Origin: an uncultured Pseudomonas sp.
Lineage (GTDB): Bacteria > Pseudomonadota > Gammaproteobacteria > Pseudomonadales > Pseudomonadaceae
Assembly (NCBI GenBank): GCA_946886875.1
Contig: CAMPJN010000114.1
Location: forward strand, 1 to 10,087
Direction: 5' to 3'
DNA length: 10,087 nt
Shown here in pieces: positions 6,234-10,087 of this stretch. The notes under the pieces were generated by a model. The model ran no database searches and was not told the DNA's origin. It worked only from the letters and a program-made list of their open reading frames with translations. A program made the position numbers and the translations under genes. Numbering within the stretch: position 1 is the stretch's first letter; each line of letters starts with the position of its first letter.

Positions 6234-7973
6234 TCAGGCGACGGCACCGACCGCCAGCGGCTGTACCTCGCCCCGCTTGATCAGCGCATACACCACCCCA
6301 GTAAGCAAACTCCCCGCGACTATCGCCAGCAAATACAGCACGGCATGGTTGATCGCATTGGGTATCAGCAACACGAACAAACCGCCGTGCGGGGCCATCA
6401 GTTTGCAGCCGAAGTACATCGATAGCGCACCGGTCAGGGCGCCGCCGGCGATGCTGGCCGGGATCACCCGCAGCGGATCCTTGGCGGCGAAGGGGATCGC
6501 CCCTTCGGAGATAAAGCACAGCCCCAGCACCCCGGCGGCCTTGCCGGCTTCGCGTTCGCTCTGGGCGAATTTATGCCGGGCGATGAAGGTGGCGATGGCC
6601 ATGCCGATCGGCGGCACCATGCCGGCGGCCATTACCGCGGCCATGGGCGCGTAGCTTTGCGAGGCGAGCAGGCCAACCGAGAAGGCATAGGCGGCCTTGT
6701 TGATCGGCCCGCCGAGGTCGACGCACATCATCGCGCCGAGCAGCAAGCCGAGCATGATCGCGTTGGTGCTGCCCATGCCGTCGAGAAACGCGGTCAGCCC
6801 GGTGAGCAGCTCCGCTACCGGTTTGCCGACCACATAGATCATGGTCAGTCCGGTAAACAGGCTGGCCAACAGCGGGATGAGCAGGATCGGCTTCAGCGCC
6901 TCGACGCTGGCCGGCAATTGCAGCCAGCGGTTCAGGCCCCGGGCGGCGTAGCCGGCGAGAAAACCGGCGATGATGCCGCCGATAAAGCCCGCGCCCAGGC
7001 TGCCGGCGAGCAGGCCGCCGATCATCCCCGGCGCAAGGCCGGGGCGGTCCGCGATGGAATAAGCGATATAGCCGGCCAGCACCGGCACCATCAGTTTGAA
7101 CGCCGCCTCGCCGCCGATCTGCATCAGCGCCGCGGCCAGGCTGCCCTCCTCCTTGAACGCCTCGATGCCGAAGACGAACGACAGGGCGATCAGCAAACCG
7201 CCGGCAACCACCATCGGCAGCATAAAGGACACGCCGGTAAGCAGGTGTTTATAAGGCCCGCTCTTCGCGCTCGATTGGCTTGCCGCCGCACTACCCGTCT
7301 GGGCGGCTTCGGCCAGCGGTACGCCTTCGCGCAGCGCGCGCTCGAGGGTTTGCTGTGGCTGTTTGAGGGCCACACCGGTGCCGCAGCGGAATACCTTCTT
7401 GCCGGCGAAGCGGGCGCTGTCCACCTCGATATCGGCGGCCAGCAGCACCACATCGGCGGCAGCGATGGCGGCGTCATCCAGCAGGTTGCGCGCACCCACC
7501 GAGCCACGGGTTTCCACCTGCAGGTCGATGCCCATCTGCTCGGCGGCTTGTTGCAGCGCTTCAGCGGCCATAAAGGTGTGGGCCACGCCGGTTGGGCAGG
7601 CGGTCACCGCAACTATCCGGGGGCGCTGAGCCGCGCTGCTCGGCGCGGCACTTTGCAGCACCTCGGCATGCTCGGCGGCATCGCGCAGGAATTGTTGCGG
7701 GTCGGCCAAGGCCAGGGCTGGCGTCGACTGCAGCAGGCGCTTACCGACGAAGCGCTGCAGTTGCAGCTCGCCGGTCGCCACCACGACCACCAGATCGGCG
7801 GCGGCAATTTGTGCCTCGCTCAGCGTCGGCGAATCCACCGCCGTAGCGGCGGACTGCAACACTTCGACATGGGTGGACCAGCCCAGGCGCTGGGCGGCGG
7901 CATCCAGCAGGCGCGCACTGAGCACGCTGGTAACCCTGCCATTGGGGCAGGCCGTAACGATCAGCAGATTCAT
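6234..7973 (-). CDS. fruA: Fructose PTS permease EIIB'BC
   Basis: FruA is the inner-membrane fructose permease that imports fructose and phosphorylates it to fructose-1-phosphate. Its 579 residues fall in the family range. Domains in order: a duplicated IIB' domain (about 1-105, VTACPNG with Cys9), a Ser/Ala/Gln-rich linker, the functional IIB domain (about 118-215, VTACPTGVAHTF with the phosphorylated Cys126, and AADIEVD), a second linker, and the membrane IIC domain (about 240-570). IIC shows several hydrophobic segments plus the conserved GGPINKAAYAF (421-431) and ISEGAIPFAAKDP (488-500) loops. GAGGT at 7981-7985 lies 7 nt before the ATG. It is the last gene of the operon, 21 bp after fruK. 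Cys9 is kept in the IIB' domain; as I recall it, E. coli FruA has no cysteine there. No defect was seen. Confidence 0.97.
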   Translation of the reverse strand: MNLLIVTACPNGRVTSVLSARLLDAAAQRLGWSTHVEVLQSAATAVDSPTLSEAQIAAADLVVVVATGELQLQRFVGKRLLQSTPALALADPQQFLRDAAEHAEVLQSAAPSSAAQRPRIVAVTACPTGVAHTFMAAEALQQAAEQMGIDLQVETRGSVGARNLLDDAAIAAADVVLLAADIEVDSARFAGKKVFRCGTGVALKQPQQTLERALREGVPLAEAAQTGSAAASQSSAKSGPYKHLLTGVSFMLPMVVAGGLLIALSFVFGIEAFKEEGSLAAALMQIGGEAAFKLMVPVLAGYIAYSIADRPGLAPGMIGGLLAGSLGAGFIGGIIAGFLAGYAARGLNRWLQLPASVEALKPILLIPLLASLFTGLTMIYVVGKPVAELLTGLTAFLDGMGSTNAIMLGLLLGAMMCVDLGGPINKAAYAFSVGLLASQSYAPMAAVMAAGMVPPIGMAIATFIARHKFAQSEREAGKAAGVLGLCFISEGAIPFAAKDPLRVIPASIAGGALTGALSMYFGCKLMAPHGGLFVLLIPNAINHAVLYLLAIVAGSLLTGVVYALIKRGEVQPLAVGAVA

Positions 7974-7994
7974 GCTAAAGACCTCATTATTGTT

Positions 7995-8930
7995 TTAATC
8001 CAGGGGCGCGATGCGTACGTCCGCTTCCAGGCGCGCGAGTTGTTCCCGGTCATGGATGCCGAAGCCCACCCGGGTCACCGCCTGGGCGGCAATCGCCGTG
8101 GCCAGGCGCAAGGTGCGTTCGGCCGGCCAACCGCTGAGCAGGCCATGCAGGGTGGCGGCCAGCAGCGAATCGCCGGCGCCCACGGTGCTGACCACCTCGA
8201 CCGTCGGCGGCTGCGCCTGCAGGGCGAAACCCGGGCCGTACCAGCTGACGCCCGCGGCACCGCGCGACAACAGCACATGACCGATACCCTGCTCGCGCAA
8301 GCCACTGGCCGCCGTGGCCAAGGCTGCGCCGGACGGCTCGGCCAGCTCGCAGGCCTGCGTAAGCTCCTCTTCGTTGGGCTTGATCAACCAGGGTTTCGCC
8401 GCCAAGCCGGCACGCAGGGCATCGCCGCTGCTGTCCAGCAGCAATGGCAGGCCAAGGGTGGTGAGCCTACGTAGCAAGGCGGTCAACCACTGTGGGCTGA
8501 CCCCTTGCGGCAGGCTGCCGGCGACCACCACGGCGGCGTGGCCGACGGCGATCCGTTCGAGCTGATCGAGTAGCTGCGCCTGGTGTTCGGCGCCAACCAC
8601 CGGGCCCGGCCCATTGAGATCGGTAACCCGCCCGCTGCGCTCGGCCAGTTTGATATTGCTGCGGGTCTCGCCGGGCACCCGGACGAAGGCATCGATCAGC
8701 CCGCGACGCTGGAACAGCACCTCGAACGGCGCCGCATTGGCCGCGCCGAGAAAACCGCCGACGGTGACGCTGTGGCCCAGATCGGCGAGCACCTGAGCGA
8801 CGTTCAGGCCCTTGCCGGCGGCGTCGCGGCGCATCTCCAGGCTACGGTTGACCGCCCCCGGTTGCAGGGTATCGAGGCTTACGGTCAGGTCCAGAGCCGG
8901 GTTCAGGGTCAGGGTCAGGATCCGCGCCAT
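7995..8930 (-). CDS. fruK: 1-phosphofructokinase
   Basis: FruK is a cytosolic PfkB/ribokinase-family enzyme that uses ATP to turn fructose-1-phosphate, delivered by FruA, into fructose-1,6-bisphosphate. Its 311 residues are the normal length. It begins with the family-typical ILTLTLNPALDLTV, has the sugar-binding AAGKGLNVA segment (38-46, here Ala-Gly-Lys where many relatives have Gly-Gly-Lys), KPNEEEL (184-190), and the C-terminal anion-hole and catalytic motif VGAGDSLLA (250-258, base Asp254). The start is fixed by AGGAG at 8939-8943, 8 nt upstream, and by the TGATG overlap with the fruB stop, a sign of translational coupling. LacC- and PfkB-type kinases share this fold, but the flanking fruB and fruA make the 1-phosphofructokinase call firm. 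Confidence 0.97.
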   Translation of the reverse strand: MARILTLTLNPALDLTVSLDTLQPGAVNRSLEMRRDAAGKGLNVAQVLADLGHSVTVGGFLGAANAAPFEVLFQRRGLIDAFVRVPGETRSNIKLAERSGRVTDLNGPGPVVGAEHQAQLLDQLERIAVGHAAVVVAGSLPQGVSPQWLTALLRRLTTLGLPLLLDSSGDALRAGLAAKPWLIKPNEEELTQACELAEPSGAALATAASGLREQGIGHVLLSRGAAGVSWYGPGFALQAQPPTVEVVSTVGAGDSLLAATLHGLLSGWPAERTLRLATAIAAQAVTRVGFGIHDREQLARLEADVRIAPLD

Positions 8931-10087
8931 CAGAGTCTCTCCTCGATCAACGTGCGTACCGCCGCCGCGCTTTCCAGGCTCAGCGCCTGTTGCGCCAGGG
9001 CCTGGCTATGGCGCCAGTCCAGCTCGCGCACCCGCGCCTTGACCAGGGCGATGGAACGCGCCGACACACTCAGCTCGTCCACTCCCAGGCCCACCAGCAG
9101 CGGCACGGCGAGCAGGTCGCCGGCCAATTCGCCGCAAACGCCGACCCACTTGCCATGGGCGTGGGCGGCCTCGACGGTCATGCCGATCAGGCGCAAGACC
9201 GCCGGGTGCAGGCCATCGGCCTGGGCCGAGAGGGTCGGGTGGCCGCGGTCGATGGCAAGGGTATATTGGGTCAGGTCGTTGGTGCCGATGCTGAAGAAGT
9301 CCACCTCACGGGCCAACACCGGCGCCAGCAGCGCCGCCGACGGCACCTCGACCATGATCCCCAGTTGCAGATCCGCCAGGGGGATTTCTTCGCGCAAACG
9401 CAGGGCCATATCCCGCGCTGTGCGCCATTCTTCAATGTTGCCGACCATGGGGAACATGATGCGCAGCGGCCTGCCGTCCGCAGCTGCCAGCAGCGCGCGC
9501 AACTGGCTTTCCAGCAGTTGCGGATGCTGCAAGGTCAGGCGAATACCGCGCACGCCGAGAAACGGATTGTCCTCGGCCGGCATCGGCCAATAGGGCAAGG
9601 GTTTATCGCCGCCGACATCCAGGGTGCGCACCACCAGCGGCCGGCCTTGCAGGGCGTCGAACACCTTGCGGTACTCGGCTTCCTGGGTGGTCTGATCCGG
9701 TGCCTGCGGATGGTTCATAAACACCAGCTCGGTACGCAGCAAGCCAACGCCCTCGGCGCCGAGTTCGACCGCTGCGGCGGTGTCGCCACTGGCGCCGATA
9801 TTCGCCGCCACTTCGACCCCGTGGCCATCGAGGGTGATCGCGGCCTGCATGCGCTCGGCATGGGCGCGCTCGCGGCGCACTTGATTGGTCCGATGCTCGC
9901 GTTGCGCCTGTTGCAAGGTCTGGGCATCAGGCGCCACGCGCACCAGGCCGCGCTCGCCATCCAACAGCAGCAGGGTGCCCTGCTCCAGGGCCAGCACGGC
10001 TTCACCCGCACCGACCACCGCCGGAATGCCTAGCGCGCGGGCGATGATCGCGCTGTGCGCGGTGGCGCCGCCGCGGGCGCTGAGAAT
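8930..10087 (-). CDS. fruB: Fructose PTS multiphosphoryl transfer protein, enzyme I part (5' end missing)
   Basis: The visible 385 residues are the C-terminal enzyme I module of the fructose phosphotransferase protein (FPr/FruB, also called FruI), which takes phosphate from PEP and passes it through HPr and EIIA domains to FruA. The frame is open to the right edge, so the true start, and the EIIA and HPr modules expected ahead of EI in pseudomonads, lie outside. The segment begins with GGATAHSAIIARALGIP, whose His (10055-10057) is the phosphorylated residue of the swivel domain. The PEP-binding barrel follows with RTELVFMNH, VRTLDVGGDKPLPYW, ENPFLGVRGIRL-like DNPFLGVRGIRL, FSIGTNDLTQYTLAIDRG, and GVCGELAGD with the catalytic Cys (9134-9136). 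A GTG at 10018 is internal. The stop overlaps the fruK ATG by one base. Stand-alone PtsI or PtsP is less likely given the fruK coupling. Confidence 0.93.
   Translation of the reverse strand: MLSARGGATAHSAIIARALGIPAVVGAGEAVLALEQGTLLLLDGERGLVRVAPDAQTLQQAQREHRTNQVRRERAHAERMQAAITLDGHGVEVAANIGASGDTAAAVELGAEGVGLLRTELVFMNHPQAPDQTTQEAEYRKVFDALQGRPLVVRTLDVGGDKPLPYWPMPAEDNPFLGVRGIRLTLQHPQLLESQLRALLAAADGRPLRIMFPMVGNIEEWRTARDMALRLREEIPLADLQLGIMVEVPSAALLAPVLAREVDFFSIGTNDLTQYTLAIDRGHPTLSAQADGLHPAVLRLIGMTVEAAHAHGKWVGVCGELAGDLLAVPLLVGLGVDELSVSARSIALVKARVRELDWRHSQALAQQALSLESAAAVRTLIEERL

Noticed and set aside
6573..8474. A 633-residue open frame on the plus strand opposite fruA and fruK
   Set aside because: It is the antisense of two certain genes. 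The translation is rich in His, Arg, Gly and Gln with no recognisable motif.
8990..10033. A 347-residue open frame on the plus strand opposite fruB
   Set aside because: It is a shadow of the enzyme I coding frame, with no ribosome-binding site or domain seen.
1..10087. A novel defence, mobile or multi-gene system
   Set aside because: Every large gene belongs to a known family. I saw no transposase, integrase, toxin-antitoxin pair, reverse transcriptase, direct-repeat array or clear compositional break.

Overview
The window looks like ordinary chromosomal DNA from a high-GC gammaproteobacterium, most likely Pseudomonas or a close relative. I base this on the strongly G/C-biased third codon positions, a prfC product that is close to E. 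coli RF3 as I remember it, a fruB-fruK-fruA order typical of pseudomonads, and an EddB/ExeM-type secreted nuclease next to prfC. From memory, P. aeruginosa PAO1 also has prfC (PA3903) close to eddB (PA3909). I found no tRNA, rRNA, insertion sequence, CRISPR array or phage gene.

Layout. (1) Bases 1-1288, plus strand: the 3' part of a periplasmic multiheme cytochrome c of the RoxA-like / di-heme peroxidase type, cut by the left edge. (2) 1474-3057, plus strand: prfC (peptide chain release factor 3), with a TATAAT -10 element in the 185-bp gap before it. (3) 3083-3128: a strong hairpin between the convergent prfC and nuclease genes. (4) 3130-5463, minus strand: a 777-residue secreted endonuclease/exonuclease/phosphatase-family DNase with a lamin-tail domain, an OB-fold region and a catalytic domain. 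(5) 5464-5835: a 372-bp divergent intergenic region with a good Pho-box candidate facing the nuclease, several hairpins and a small dyad in front of the next gene. (6) 5836-6159, plus strand: a 107-residue secreted four-cysteine protein of unknown function. (7) 6234-10087, minus strand: the fructose PTS operon, transcribed fruB to fruK to fruA, with fruB cut by the right edge.

How the genes work together. FruB passes phosphate from PEP to FruA. FruA imports fructose as fructose-1-phosphate, and FruK converts that to fructose-1,6-bisphosphate. The stop of fruB overlaps the start of fruK, and only 21 bp separate fruK from fruA, so they form one operon. The nuclease is probably made under phosphate starvation and would release phosphate from extracellular DNA. 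The cytochrome, prfC and the small secreted protein have no visible functional link to these units.

I did not find a convincing undescribed multi-gene system. The parts most worth a second look are the Pho-box candidate, the orphan four-cysteine protein and the RoxA-like cytochrome.
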